Source: Bradyrhizobium altum
GTDB lineage: Bacteria > Pseudomonadota > Alphaproteobacteria > Rhizobiales > Xanthobacteraceae
Assembly: GCF_020889705.1 (NCBI RefSeq)
Contig: NZ_JACMYP010000024.1
Span: forward strand, 1-54,933
Reading direction: 5' to 3'
Length of the DNA stretch: 54,933 nt
Of this stretch, positions 8,550 to 16,506 are shown piece by piece. The position numbers and the translations under genes were made by a program. Each line of letters opens with the position of its first letter. Within the stretch, counting starts at the first letter, position 1. The notes below the pieces were generated by a model. It was not told the DNA's origin. It saw nothing but the letters and a program-made list of their open reading frames with translations, and ran no database searches.

Positions 8550-9821
8550 TCAGCTCGCCTGCCTGAGCGGCTTGCCGGCCCGCAGCTCCCTGTCCTGCAC
8601 CAGCACCTTCTCCGCATAGAGCTCGTCGATCTCCTGCTCGGACAGCCCGAGTTCGCCCAGGATCTCCTCATTGTGCTCGCCGAGCAGGTCGGCCCTCAGC
8701 CCAGTGCGCTGCGGCCATTCCGAGAAGCGCATCGGCGCGCCCGGAATCGCAAATTGGCCGATCCGGGGATCGCTGACATGGCGGACCGTGCCGCGCTCGA
8801 TCAGATGCGGCTGGGCCATGGCGTCATTCAGGGTCAGCACCGGCGCACAGGGGATTCGTTCCTGCTCCAGCGCCGCGATCGCCGCATCGCGTGACGGAAA
8901 AGTCTTGAGCCAGGCTTCGACGATCTCCCCCACCAGCACCCTGTTGTCGGCCCGCGCGCGTGCGGACTCGAACCGCGGATCTTTCTCGAGCTCCGGCCGC
9001 CCCAGCGCGCGAACCATTTGCGGCCATTGATGCGCCAGCGCGCAGATCACGAGAAACTCACCCCGGCCGCACTCGAACACCCCGACTGGACCGCCATTCG
9101 GGTGCAGCGAGCCCTCCCGCTGCGGCACGAAGCTATCCCCGCGCAGCGAGACCTTCGGCACGTTGGCCTCGTGCATGTGAAAATATGTGTCGAGCAGCGT
9201 CGACTCGATGAACTGGCCCTCTCCCGTCCGCGCGCGGTGCAGCAGCGCAAAGCCGACGGCCATCGCTGCGGCAACGCCGGTCGAGGCGTCTCCGATCGCA
9301 ACCGGCACCTGCGCCGGCTTCCCATCGGGATCGCCGATCACGCCGGTGATGCCGGCGAAGGCCTGAGCGATGTAGTCGAAGCCCGGCTTGTCGCTCAGCG
9401 GGCCGGTCTGTCCGGCGAAAGAGATCGAGCACATGATCAGCCGCGGATTGATTTTCCTGAGTGTCTCGTAACCAAGTCCGGCGCGCTCCATCACGCCGGG
9501 CGTGAAATTCTCCACCAGAACGTCAGCCTTGGCGGCGAGCCGGGTCAGGATCTGGCGGCTCTTCTCATGCTTGAAATCGAGCGCGAGGCTGCGCTTCGAA
9601 TGGTTCTGCTGGAAGAAGTACGTGCTCTGCGAGGTGTTCTTGTACGCGGGACCGCGCGGCTTCAGGCCTTGGAAGCGCGACCGGTCGCCGAACGGCGCGA
9701 GCTCGATCTTGATCACGTCGGCGCCGGCTTCGGCCAGCAGACGCGTGCACGTCGGGCCTGCGACGAACTGGGTGATATCGAGCACGCGATAACCGGTCAG
9801 CATTTTGGGAGGCAGTATCAT
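8550..9821 (-). CDS. CaiB/BaiF family (class III) CoA-transferase
   Basis: 423-residue class III CoA-transferase. Seen: N-terminal GYRVLDITQFVAGP, LLAEAGADVIKIE, the catalytic-Asp region of this family, LVENFTPGVMERAGLGYE, GFDYIAQAFAGITG, and the C-terminal GEHNEEILGELGLS. Members move CoA between acyl-CoA and a free carboxylic acid; the acids here are not predictable. The start at 9821 is 1 nt after the GST stop; its ribosome site is weak, suggesting coupling. It is the last of five genes in a leftward operon that holds a second family member at 12493-13749. Confidence 0.88.
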   Translation of the reverse strand: MILPPKMLTGYRVLDITQFVAGPTCTRLLAEAGADVIKIELAPFGDRSRFQGLKPRGPAYKNTSQSTYFFQQNHSKRSLALDFKHEKSRQILTRLAAKADVLVENFTPGVMERAGLGYETLRKINPRLIMCSISFAGQTGPLSDKPGFDYIAQAFAGITGVIGDPDGKPAQVPVAIGDASTGVAAAMAVGFALLHRARTGEGQFIESTLLDTYFHMHEANVPKVSLRGDSFVPQREGSLHPNGGPVGVFECGRGEFLVICALAHQWPQMVRALGRPELEKDPRFESARARADNRVLVGEIVEAWLKTFPSRDAAIAALEQERIPCAPVLTLNDAMAQPHLIERGTVRHVSDPRIGQFAIPGAPMRFSEWPQRTGLRADLLGEHNEEILGELGLSEQEIDELYAEKVLVQDRELRAGKPLRQAS

Positions 9822-9822
9822 C

Positions 9823-10557
9823 TCAATTGTCCAGTTGTTGTGACTGAAGAGTTTGGGCGGGCGCGTGTCCGCTCGCCGGCCTCGCTCCAAACAGATTACT
9901 GCGGGCCTGCGCGTCGAGCGTCTTGCGCACCCCGCGCCGGCCGACCGCCAACCCCTTCTGGAGCAGCGGCCGCGCGCGCAGCGCGGCGAACCAGCGCCTG
10001 ACGTGCGGGACATCGTCGAGCGTGACGCCTTGCGCCTTGTGGGTCATCACCCAGGGAAAGCAGGCGATGTCGGCGATCGAATAGTCGTCGCCCGCGACGT
10101 GGCTGCTCTCGCCCAGCCGATCGTTGAGCACGCCGTAGAGCCGGCGTGCTTCGTTGCCATAGCGCTCGACCGCATATGGAATCCTGCCCGGCGCATAGAG
10201 CGAGAAGTGCCCATTCTGGCCCAGCATCGGCCCCAGCGCGCTCATCTGCCACATCAGCCATTGCTGCACGCGGGTGCGGCCATGCAGATCACGCGGAGCG
10301 AACCTGCCGGTCTTCTCCGCAAGGTAAAGCAAGATCGCCCCCGACTCGAAGATCGTCAGCGGCTCGCCTCCGTCCGGCGTATCCCTGTCGACCATGACAG
10401 GGATCCGCCGATTGGGATTGAGCTTTCGGAATTCGGGCTTGAACTGGTCCCCGCGCGTGATGTTAACGGGCACGACGGTGTACGGCAGCCCGCACTCCTC
10501 GAGCATGATCGAGATCTTCCAGCCATTCGGCGTCGGTGCGAAGTGAAGATCGATCAT
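9823..10557 (-). CDS. Glutathione S-transferase, Nu/YfcG-like
   Basis: 244-residue cytosolic glutathione transferase. Seen: an N-terminal thioredoxin-fold domain with LHFAPTPNGWKISIMLEECGLPY, NPNRRIPVMVD (cis-Pro) and ESGAILLYLAEKTG (glutathione-binding E-S), then an all-helical C-terminal domain with YSIADIACFPWV. The asparagine in TPNGWK is typical of the Nu class (YfcG/YghU), which often reduces disulfides or peroxides. The start ATG at 10557 has GGAGG 8 nt upstream; a GTG at 10572 is less likely. It lies 18 nt after the DsbA-fold isomerase gene and overlaps transcriptionally with the CoA-transferase. Confidence 0.9.
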   Translation of the reverse strand: MIDLHFAPTPNGWKISIMLEECGLPYTVVPVNITRGDQFKPEFRKLNPNRRIPVMVDRDTPDGGEPLTIFESGAILLYLAEKTGRFAPRDLHGRTRVQQWLMWQMSALGPMLGQNGHFSLYAPGRIPYAVERYGNEARRLYGVLNDRLGESSHVAGDDYSIADIACFPWVMTHKAQGVTLDDVPHVRRWFAALRARPLLQKGLAVGRRGVRKTLDAQARSNLFGARPASGHAPAQTLQSQQLDN

Positions 10558-10575
10558 CGGAGCCTCCGGCACGGC

Positions 10576-11193
10576 TCAGGCCAGCTGCTTTTCGCGCGAC
10601 AGCGAGAGTCCGGCCTCCTGCAGCCGCCGTTCGAGCATCGGTACCCGGTCGTTGCCCCAGAACTGCTCGCCGCGAAACACGCAGATCGGCACGCCGAAGA
10701 TGTGATCACCCTGGCTCTCCTGCTGCGCCTCCTCATATTCGCGCCGGCCGTCGCCTTCGAAATAGCTGCGGAATTCAGCGCCGGACATCCCGAGCGATTC
10801 GATGAAGCGCTCCACTGCATCGACCTCGTCGACCGCGAGCTCGCGGCGGAAGAACAGCTCGTAGACCAGGCGGCTGTATTCGATCAGCCGCCCCTGCTTC
10901 TCCGCGAACAGCCCGCCGATCAGCGCCGGGGCGGTATCGAAGATCTTCAGCGGGCCGCGGATGATCTTCTTGTCGCCGCGCTCGTTCGCGGACCGCCGCG
11001 CATCCATGTAGGAATACTTGACCTTGTATTCCGAATAGACGCTGCGCTGGCCGGAGCCCTTGATCCGGAGCTGGAACGGCCGCCACTGCACCTTGATGTC
11101 GAACTTCTTTTCCAGCTCGAACACCGGATCGAATGCCAGCCAGGCATAGGGGCTTTTGTAGTCCGAATACATCTTGAGGACTTCGCGGGACAT
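10576..11193 (-). CDS. DsbA-family protein, 2-hydroxychromene-2-carboxylate isomerase-like
   Basis: 205-residue protein of the DsbA/kappa-GST fold. Seen: MYSDYKSPYAWLAF, in which Ser14 of SPY replaces the CxxC of true DsbA and is the glutathione-activating residue in chromene-carboxylate isomerases, and a C-terminal FGVPICVFRGEQFWGNDR with the cis-proline loop GVP. Known homologues use glutathione to isomerise cyclic aromatic ring-cleavage products; this substrate is unknown. The start at 11193 has AAGGAG. It sits between the binding protein and the GST in the five-gene operon, so two glutathione-dependent proteins are adjacent. Confidence 0.85.
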   Translation of the reverse strand: MSREVLKMYSDYKSPYAWLAFDPVFELEKKFDIKVQWRPFQLRIKGSGQRSVYSEYKVKYSYMDARRSANERGDKKIIRGPLKIFDTAPALIGGLFAEKQGRLIEYSRLVYELFFRRELAVDEVDAVERFIESLGMSGAEFRSYFEGDGRREYEEAQQESQGDHIFGVPICVFRGEQFWGNDRVPMLERRLQEAGLSLSREKQLA

Positions 11194-11213
11194 TGTCTCT
11201 CCTTTGTCGATTG

Positions 11214-12437
11214 TCATTGCGATTGAGCGACGAGCGGGCACTGGCTCTCCGACAACGGCTGCGCCGCCTCGGATGCCGGAATGACCTTCACGATGGTGTA
11301 GTAGTCCCAGGGCTTCTTCACCTCGCCGGGGGCCTTGATGCTCGCCATGTAGAACGGATGCATCAGCCAGCCGTCGGCGCGCACAAAACCGTTCTCGACA
11401 TACATGTCGTTGACCGGCAGCTTGCGGATCTCGTCGGCGACCCTCAGGCCGTCCAGCGTTTTGGCGGCCGCGACGGCCTGCAGATAGTGCAGCGTTCCCG
11501 AGTAGACCGCGGCCTGGTCCATGGTCGGCATTGCGTGGTGCTGCCTGAAGAAGCGTTCCGACCAGGCACGCGTCTTGTCGGTGCGGTCCCAGTAGAACGG
11601 GGTTGCAAAGGTCAGGCCCTGCACATTCGCGATCCCGAGTGCGTGCACATTGGTGATGTAGGTCAGCGGCACCACGATGTGCTGACCGCCCTCGGCGATG
11701 CCGAACTCCTTGGCCTGCTTCAGGGCGTTGGTGGTGTCCTCCGCCGCCGAGATCAACCAGATCACCTTCGCCTTCGACGCCACCGCCTGCAGCAGGAAGG
11801 AGCTGAAGTCGGGATTGTTCTGCGGGAAGCGCACTGAGCCCAGCACCTTGCCCCCGGCCGTCTTGATCGCACCCGCTGCAGCGTCTTCCATCGCCTTGCC
11901 GAAGGAATAGTCGGCCGACAGAAAGAAGAACGTATCGAGCCCGCGCTCGATCAGCGGCTTCGGTAGCGGCGCCGAAATCGCATAGGCGTTGAGCGACCAC
12001 GAGAAAGCGGTCGCCGCGCAGGCCTGCTGGGTGATTGCAGGGCTTCCGGTCACGCCGTGGATCACGATCCTGTTGCGCGTCCGCGCCAGCTCCTGAATGG
12101 CGAGCGCCACGGCCGACTGCGCGACGTCGACAACGACGTCGGCTCCGCCATTGTCGAACCAGTTGCGGGCGATCGCCGCGCCGACATCGGCCTTCGCCTG
12201 GTGATCGCCGGAGATCACCTCGATCGGACGGTCCAGCACCTTGCCACCGAAATCCTCGACCGCCATCCTGGCAGCGAGCACCGAGCCCGGCCCCATGATG
12301 TCGCGGTACATCCCCGACATGTCGGTGAGCACGCCGATCCTGACCGGCTGCACATCCGCCGCCTGAACCGGCGTCAGCATCGCGCTGGCGACCAGCAACG
12401 CGATCGCTGCACCTGTGGTTGTTGGTTTCTTCACCAT
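11214..12437 (-). CDS. Orphan branched-chain-type ABC substrate-binding protein
   Basis: 407 residues, periplasmic type I binding protein of the LivK/HAAT family. Seen: basic N-terminus and hydrophobic signal (MVKKPTTTGAAIALLVASAM ending AQAA-like at about residue 30), VRIGVLTDMSGMYRDIMGPG, and a two-lobed pattern with FFFLSADYSFGKAMEDAAA. The start at 12437 has GAGGA upstream. No permease or ATPase gene lies nearby, so it must share a transporter encoded elsewhere. Operon position (after one CoA-transferase, before the isomerase) suggests it captures the carboxylic acid degraded by this operon. Confidence 0.88.
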   Translation of the reverse strand: MVKKPTTTGAAIALLVASAMLTPVQAADVQPVRIGVLTDMSGMYRDIMGPGSVLAARMAVEDFGGKVLDRPIEVISGDHQAKADVGAAIARNWFDNGGADVVVDVAQSAVALAIQELARTRNRIVIHGVTGSPAITQQACAATAFSWSLNAYAISAPLPKPLIERGLDTFFFLSADYSFGKAMEDAAAGAIKTAGGKVLGSVRFPQNNPDFSSFLLQAVASKAKVIWLISAAEDTTNALKQAKEFGIAEGGQHIVVPLTYITNVHALGIANVQGLTFATPFYWDRTDKTRAWSERFFRQHHAMPTMDQAAVYSGTLHYLQAVAAAKTLDGLRVADEIRKLPVNDMYVENGFVRADGWLMHPFYMASIKAPGEVKKPWDYYTIVKVIPASEAAQPLSESQCPLVAQSQ

Positions 12438-12492
12438 GACTATCCTCGACGTTCCCGCTTGGGACGGCATGCATGTGCCGGCCTTCTTGCTT

Positions 12493-13749
12493 TCAGATGA
12501 TCCGCCTGGACGTCAGATCGTCGATCCGCCGCCCGGAGAGGCCGAGCAGCCCGCCATAGATCTCCTGATTGTTCTGCCCGAGCGTCGGCGCCGGCGCGGT
12601 GTATCCCTTGTGCGTCCGTCCCATCTTGATCGGGAACCCGGCGCCGATGACGCGCTGCTCCAGCGGCTCGGTCGGATGCACGACCGGCTGCAGCATGTCG
12701 CGGGCGCCGAGATGCTCCCAGGCGAGGATGTCGTCGATGTCGCGGATCGGGCTCGCGGCGACATCGCCGCGATTGAGCGCCTCGATCGCCTCGAGCGTGG
12801 TGCGGCCCAGCGTCCATTCGCTGACGATCGCATCGACGATCGTGTTGTTGGCGACGCGCCAGCCGGTGTTCATGAACTTCGCATCCGCGGCGAGGTCGAG
12901 CCGGTCCATCACACCCAATAGCGCCAGCCAGTCCTCATTCGTGGCGGCGCCGAGCGCGATCGCACCGTCGCGCGTGGCATAGGTATTGAACGGCGAGAAC
13001 CGCATGATGCGGTTGCCCTGCCTTGGCGCCATCCCCATCTGCGGGTAGCAATCCAAGGGCTCGTCGAGCACCAGCGACAACAGGCAGTCGGCCATCGCGA
13101 CGTCGACGAACTGGCCTCGTCCCGACATGCGCTGCTCGGTCAGCGCGGCGAGGATGCCGGAGACCGCAAAGGCGCCCGTGATGCCGTCGGCAAGCGCGGT
13201 GCCGGCCTTGCTTGGGCTGCCATCCGGCGCACCGGTGATCGACATCAATCCGGCGGCCGCCTGGATCATCAAATCGTAGGCCTTGAGCCGCCGGTCGGCG
13301 CCGGTCGAGCCGTAGCCGGTCAGCGCGCAATGCACGATCGCGGGGTTGACCTGGCGGTTCGCCTCATAGTCGATCCCGAGCCGCTCGGCCGCACCGGGAC
13401 GCAGATTCTCGACCAGGATATCGGACTTGCGCAGCAGCGCATGGAACAGTTCCATGCCCTCCGCCGTGCGCATGTTCAGCGTGATCGACTTCTTGTCGCG
13501 GCAGCGCTTCAGATAGGCGAGACCGAGATCGCTGTCATGCTTGCGGTCGAGCGAGACGCCGTCCTTGCCGAGGAATGGCGGCCCGGTCATGGTGGGGTCG
13601 CCTTGCTCCGGGGTGTCGATGCGAATGACCTCGGCGCCGAAGCCCGCCAGCATCAAGGTCGCGAACGGGCCTGAATAGAACCGCGTGAGATCGAGAACGC
13701 GGACACCGTGCAGCGCGCCTTGCCTCGTCGTCGTCGCGCTCGCCGTCAT
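12493..13749 (-). CDS. CaiB/BaiF family (class III) CoA-transferase, first gene of operon
   Basis: 418-residue second class III CoA-transferase of the operon, diverged from the one at 8550-9821. Seen: GVRVLDLTRFYSGPFATLMLAGFGAEVIRI, KSITLNMRTAEG, DILVENLRPGAAERLGIDYE, AYDLMIQAAAGLMSITG, and the C-terminal PTLGQNNQEIYGGLLGLS. The start ATG at 13749 has a GGAAGGG site; in-frame TTG at 13755 is unlikely. It is divergent from the LysR gene at 13860. Two different family III enzymes in one operon might work on successive acids or form a heteromer. Confidence 0.88.
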   Translation of the reverse strand: MTASATTTRQGALHGVRVLDLTRFYSGPFATLMLAGFGAEVIRIDTPEQGDPTMTGPPFLGKDGVSLDRKHDSDLGLAYLKRCRDKKSITLNMRTAEGMELFHALLRKSDILVENLRPGAAERLGIDYEANRQVNPAIVHCALTGYGSTGADRRLKAYDLMIQAAAGLMSITGAPDGSPSKAGTALADGITGAFAVSGILAALTEQRMSGRGQFVDVAMADCLLSLVLDEPLDCYPQMGMAPRQGNRIMRFSPFNTYATRDGAIALGAATNEDWLALLGVMDRLDLAADAKFMNTGWRVANNTIVDAIVSEWTLGRTTLEAIEALNRGDVAASPIRDIDDILAWEHLGARDMLQPVVHPTEPLEQRVIGAGFPIKMGRTHKGYTAPAPTLGQNNQEIYGGLLGLSGRRIDDLTSRRII

Positions 13750-13859
13750 CCGCAATTTCCCTTCCCGCTTGCCGCTCTGTCGTTGTCTTCATCGTTGACG
13801 CGGCGGGCATATAGGTCAAATATTTTCCGATCCGGATTATTGATGCGAAAATGGAATGA
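13750..13859. promoter_or_regulatory. Divergent control region, CoA-transferase operon / LysR gene
   Basis: A 110-bp AT-richer gap between divergent starts holds both promoters. LysR proteins usually bind such gaps at T-N11-A sites. Around 13812-13850 the sequence (AGGTCAAATATTTTCCGATC, then GGATTATTGATGCGAAAATG) is AT-rich and includes the palindrome AAATATTT at 13816-13823. No exact operator can be assigned. Confidence 0.4.
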
Positions 13860-14789
13860 ATGATGCGCGAGCGACGCCCACGCCGGTTCGAGGTCAGCCT
13901 CAAACATCTTCGTGCCGCCAACTCGGTCGCGGTGTATGGCAGCTTCACCGCGGCCGCCGCCGACCTCGGCATGACGCAGTCGGCGGTGAGCCGTCTGGTG
14001 CTGCAGCTCGAACGGCAGCTCGGCGTCTCGCTGTTCCTCAGATCGACGCGCAACGTCATCCTGACCGCGCCGGGCCGCGAATTCACGGCATCGACGCAGC
14101 GCCTGCTCGCCGATCTCGGCGCCCAGGTCGACAATGCCCGCGCGCTCGGCGAGCAGATCAAGGGACGCCTGATCATCTCATGCCTGTTGTCACTCACGCA
14201 CCACGTGGTGCCGGAGGCCGTGCTGAAATACAGGAAGGCGCATCCGGGTGTTGAGATCCACCTGCGCGAGGGCCTTGGCAGCGAGGTCTATGAAGATGTG
14301 CGCAGCGGCCTCGCCGATTTCGGCGTCGGCAACGTCACCGCGCTCGGCCAGGAGGTCGTCAGCGACGACGCGGTGCAGGAGTCCTGCTTCGCGATCCTGC
14401 CGTCGCGCCATCCGTTGCGAAACAACACCACGCTGAGCCTCCGCGAACTGCGCAACGAAACCTTCGTCTCGCTTCCGACCGGCTCGGGCCTGCGCAAGCA
14501 GATCGACAGCGCCGCGACCGCAAGCGGCATCGTGCTCAATCACAGCACCATCGTCGAGCAGTTCGGCACGCTCTACGATTTCGTCGCAGCCAATGTCGGC
14601 ATCTCGATCGTTCCGGCCTCGGCGGTGCCGCCGCGGGCGCCGCGCGGCGTGATCGTCAAGCGGCTGGTGTCGCCGCCGCTGGTTCGCAAGATCGGGATCC
14701 TGCGGCTGAAGAACCGCCCGCTGACGCCGGCCGCGACCGGATTTCTCGATATCTTCCGGCCATTGTTCCTGAGCGCGTCACGGCGATAG
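13860..14789 (+). CDS. LysR-family transcriptional regulator
   Basis: 309 residues. Seen: N-terminal winged helix-turn-helix LRAANSVAVYGSFTAAAADLGMTQSAVSRLVLQLERQLG at about residues 17-55, then the effector-binding domain with GRLIISCLLSLTHHVVPEAV and a GISIVP end-motif. It is divergent from the five-gene CoA-transferase operon, the standard arrangement for a LysR activator of that operon; the inducer is probably the substrate or its CoA ester. Tandem ATGs at 13860 and 13863 leave a one-residue uncertainty in the start. Confidence 0.9.
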   Translation: MMRERRPRRFEVSLKHLRAANSVAVYGSFTAAAADLGMTQSAVSRLVLQLERQLGVSLFLRSTRNVILTAPGREFTASTQRLLADLGAQVDNARALGEQIKGRLIISCLLSLTHHVVPEAVLKYRKAHPGVEIHLREGLGSEVYEDVRSGLADFGVGNVTALGQEVVSDDAVQESCFAILPSRHPLRNNTTLSLRELRNETFVSLPTGSGLRKQIDSAATASGIVLNHSTIVEQFGTLYDFVAANVGISIVPASAVPPRAPRGVIVKRLVSPPLVRKIGILRLKNRPLTPAATGFLDIFRPLFLSASRR

Positions 14790-14919
14790 CCCAAGAGCCA
14801 CCCAAGAATCATTTGAGATTCGCGGCAGAGCCTGATTAGGTTCGGCGATGCCGTCTGCTGCACGCCGCAACTGGCACGCATGGCGGCGGCAATGCCGAAC
14901 CGACAGGGCCCGACCACCG

Positions 14920-15960
14920 ATGACCAGGACGCGACGGACACGACCGACGATTCGTGACGTCGCGGCCGAGGCCGGCGTCTCCGTCTCAAGCGTCAGCCGC
15001 ACGCTCAATGGCGGCATCTATACCAGCGCCGAGCTGCATGCGCGCATCATGCGCGCGGTGAAGCGTCTCGGGTTTGAGCCCGACCAGGCGGCGCAGGCGC
15101 TGCGCTCGCGGGCCTCCAACACGATCGGCTGCATGGTGGCCGATTTCTCCAATCCGCACTACACCGGCATGGTGAGCGCGGCGGAGGAGGAATTCCAGCG
15201 CGCGGGCTTCCTCTTGATGCTGGCGGCGACCAAGCATGAGGAGGCGCGCGAGGCGGCGTTCCTGTCGGCGGTGCGGCGCCGCCAGATGGATGGATTGCTG
15301 CTGTTCGCCGGCGACAATTCCCACAAGGATTTCATGAAGGGGCTGGCGACGCTCGACCTGCCCTGCGTCACCGTCGACCGCGAGGTACCTGATAGTGTCA
15401 TGGTTCGCGTCGATCACCGCGGCGGCGCGCTGGAGGCAACGCGCTATCTGATCGGCCTCGGCCATCGCCGGATCGCGTTGCTGACCGGAAGTGCTGCGGT
15501 GCTGCCAAGCTCGGAGCGGCTTGCGGGCTACCGGCAGGCGCATCAGGAGGCGAAGATCGAGGTCGATCCAACCCTGATCCGCCCGCACATGCAGGGCGCC
15601 AACACCGCCTTCAGCTCGGTGTGCCAGCTGCTGCAAATGACAAGACCGCCGACCGCGATCATCTCGCTCGGCACCAGCATGCTGGCCGAAGTGCTGGAGG
15701 CGATCACCAGCAACGGCCTGCGCTATCCGCAGGACGTATCGATCATGTGCAGCGGCGACACCGACCTGGCCCGCCATGCGACGCCCGCGATCTCAGCCCT
15801 GAGCTGGGACATGAACGAGGTCGGCCGCACCGCCGCGCGGCTGTTGCTGGAACGGATCCGCGAGCCCGACAAAGCCGGCAGCAGCGCCCCGGTGTTCCTG
15901 CCGACGCGCCTTATCCTACGCCATTCCTGCGCCGCACCGCCAACGCGGGGGCGGAAGTAA
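14920..15960 (+). CDS. LacI-family transcriptional regulator
   Basis: 346 residues. Seen: N-terminal LacI helix-turn-helix TIRDVAAEAGVSVSSVSRTLNG at residues 10-31, hinge QALRSRASNTIGCMVADFSNPHY, and a periplasmic-binding-protein-like sensor domain ending with DTDLARHATPAISALSWDMNEVGRTA. The start at 14920 (MTRTRRTRPTIRD) fits the family; the longer frame from 14848 adds an untypical basic leader. Two LacI-type palindromes lie nearby at 16405-16422 and 18193-18210, so it probably represses the cupin, the monooxygenase and the binding-protein gene. It converges on the cupin gene 11 nt away. Confidence 0.92.
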   Translation: MTRTRRTRPTIRDVAAEAGVSVSSVSRTLNGGIYTSAELHARIMRAVKRLGFEPDQAAQALRSRASNTIGCMVADFSNPHYTGMVSAAEEEFQRAGFLLMLAATKHEEAREAAFLSAVRRRQMDGLLLFAGDNSHKDFMKGLATLDLPCVTVDREVPDSVMVRVDHRGGALEATRYLIGLGHRRIALLTGSAAVLPSSERLAGYRQAHQEAKIEVDPTLIRPHMQGANTAFSSVCQLLQMTRPPTAIISLGTSMLAEVLEAITSNGLRYPQDVSIMCSGDTDLARHATPAISALSWDMNEVGRTAARLLLERIREPDKAGSSAPVFLPTRLILRHSCAAPPTRGRK

Positions 15961-15971
15961 CGCCGCGCCGA

Positions 15972-16381
15972 TCAATCGACCAGCGGCGCCGCAGCGTATT
16001 GCGCGTCGGAGACGTGCTCCATCCAGGTCGCGTAGTCGCCGTCGAGCGCTTCGTGGATCGCGATGTGGCTCATGCCCGTGGTGGCGCCGCGCCGTGCCAA
16101 TGCTTCTCGCCCGGCGGAATCCATACCACGTCACCCGGACGGATCACGCGGATCGGGCCGTCCCAGCTCTGCACATATCCGGCGCCGGCCGTGACGTAGA
16201 GCGTCTGGCCGAGCGGATGGGTGTGCCACGCCGTACGCGCACCCGGCTCGAAGGTGACGCGCGCGGCCTGCACACGCGCGGGTGCGGGTGCATTGACGAT
16301 CCCGTCAGCCCATACCGTGCCGCTGAACCAATCGGCGCTGCCGCGCCGGCTTGCGATCGATCCTGCGCGCTTGATGTCCAT
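15972..16381 (-). pseudogene. Small cupin ((R)-mandelonitrile-lyase-like), frameshifted
   Basis: The N-terminal frame (start ATG 16381, GAGAGGA upstream) reads a single-domain cupin: [31 protein letters not shown] (metal His pair), and [17 protein letters not shown], then shifts into a premature stop at 16070. The missing tail is intact in the next frame: [24 protein letters not shown], ending at 15972. Adding one base near 16083 restores [16 protein letters not shown], which fits this family well. So there is either a genuine 1-bp deletion or a sequencing error. All likely metal ligands lie before the break. The gene has its own LacI-type palindrome 24 bp upstream of the ATG. Confidence 0.8.
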
Positions 16382-16404
16382 TCGCAATCCTCTCGTCTAT
16401 CCAG

Positions 16405-16422
16405 GCTGGAAACGGTTCCAGC
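16405..16422. promoter_or_regulatory. LacI-type operator upstream of the cupin gene
   Basis: GCTGGAAACGGTTCCAGC, a palindrome with 9-bp arms and one mismatched pair. It shares its core TGGAAACGNTTCCA with the perfect palindrome at 18193-18210. The centre is about 32 bp upstream of the cupin ATG (16381), a normal place for repression. Confidence 0.7.
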
Positions 16423-16440
16423 ATTTCGTCATTGCCGGCT

Positions 16441-16484
16441 ATCGCCCCTCTCAATGACGGAGATCGCCCCTCTCAATGATGGAG
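16441..16484. repeat. Tandem duplication of a 22-bp unit
   Basis: Two adjacent copies of ATCGCCCCTCTCAATGACGG plus AG, at 16441-16462 and 16463-16484, differing at one base. It lies between the monooxygenase stop and the cupin operator. No function is evident; probably slippage. Confidence 0.75.
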
Positions 16485-16506
16485 CGAGACCGCGGTCGCG
16501 CTACTC

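Noticed and set aside
10576..12474. 632-codon minus-strand frame joining the isomerase to an upstream extension
   Set aside because: Only the last 205 codons (from 11193) are protein-like; the rest is an out-of-frame reading of the binding-protein gene, so there is no fusion.
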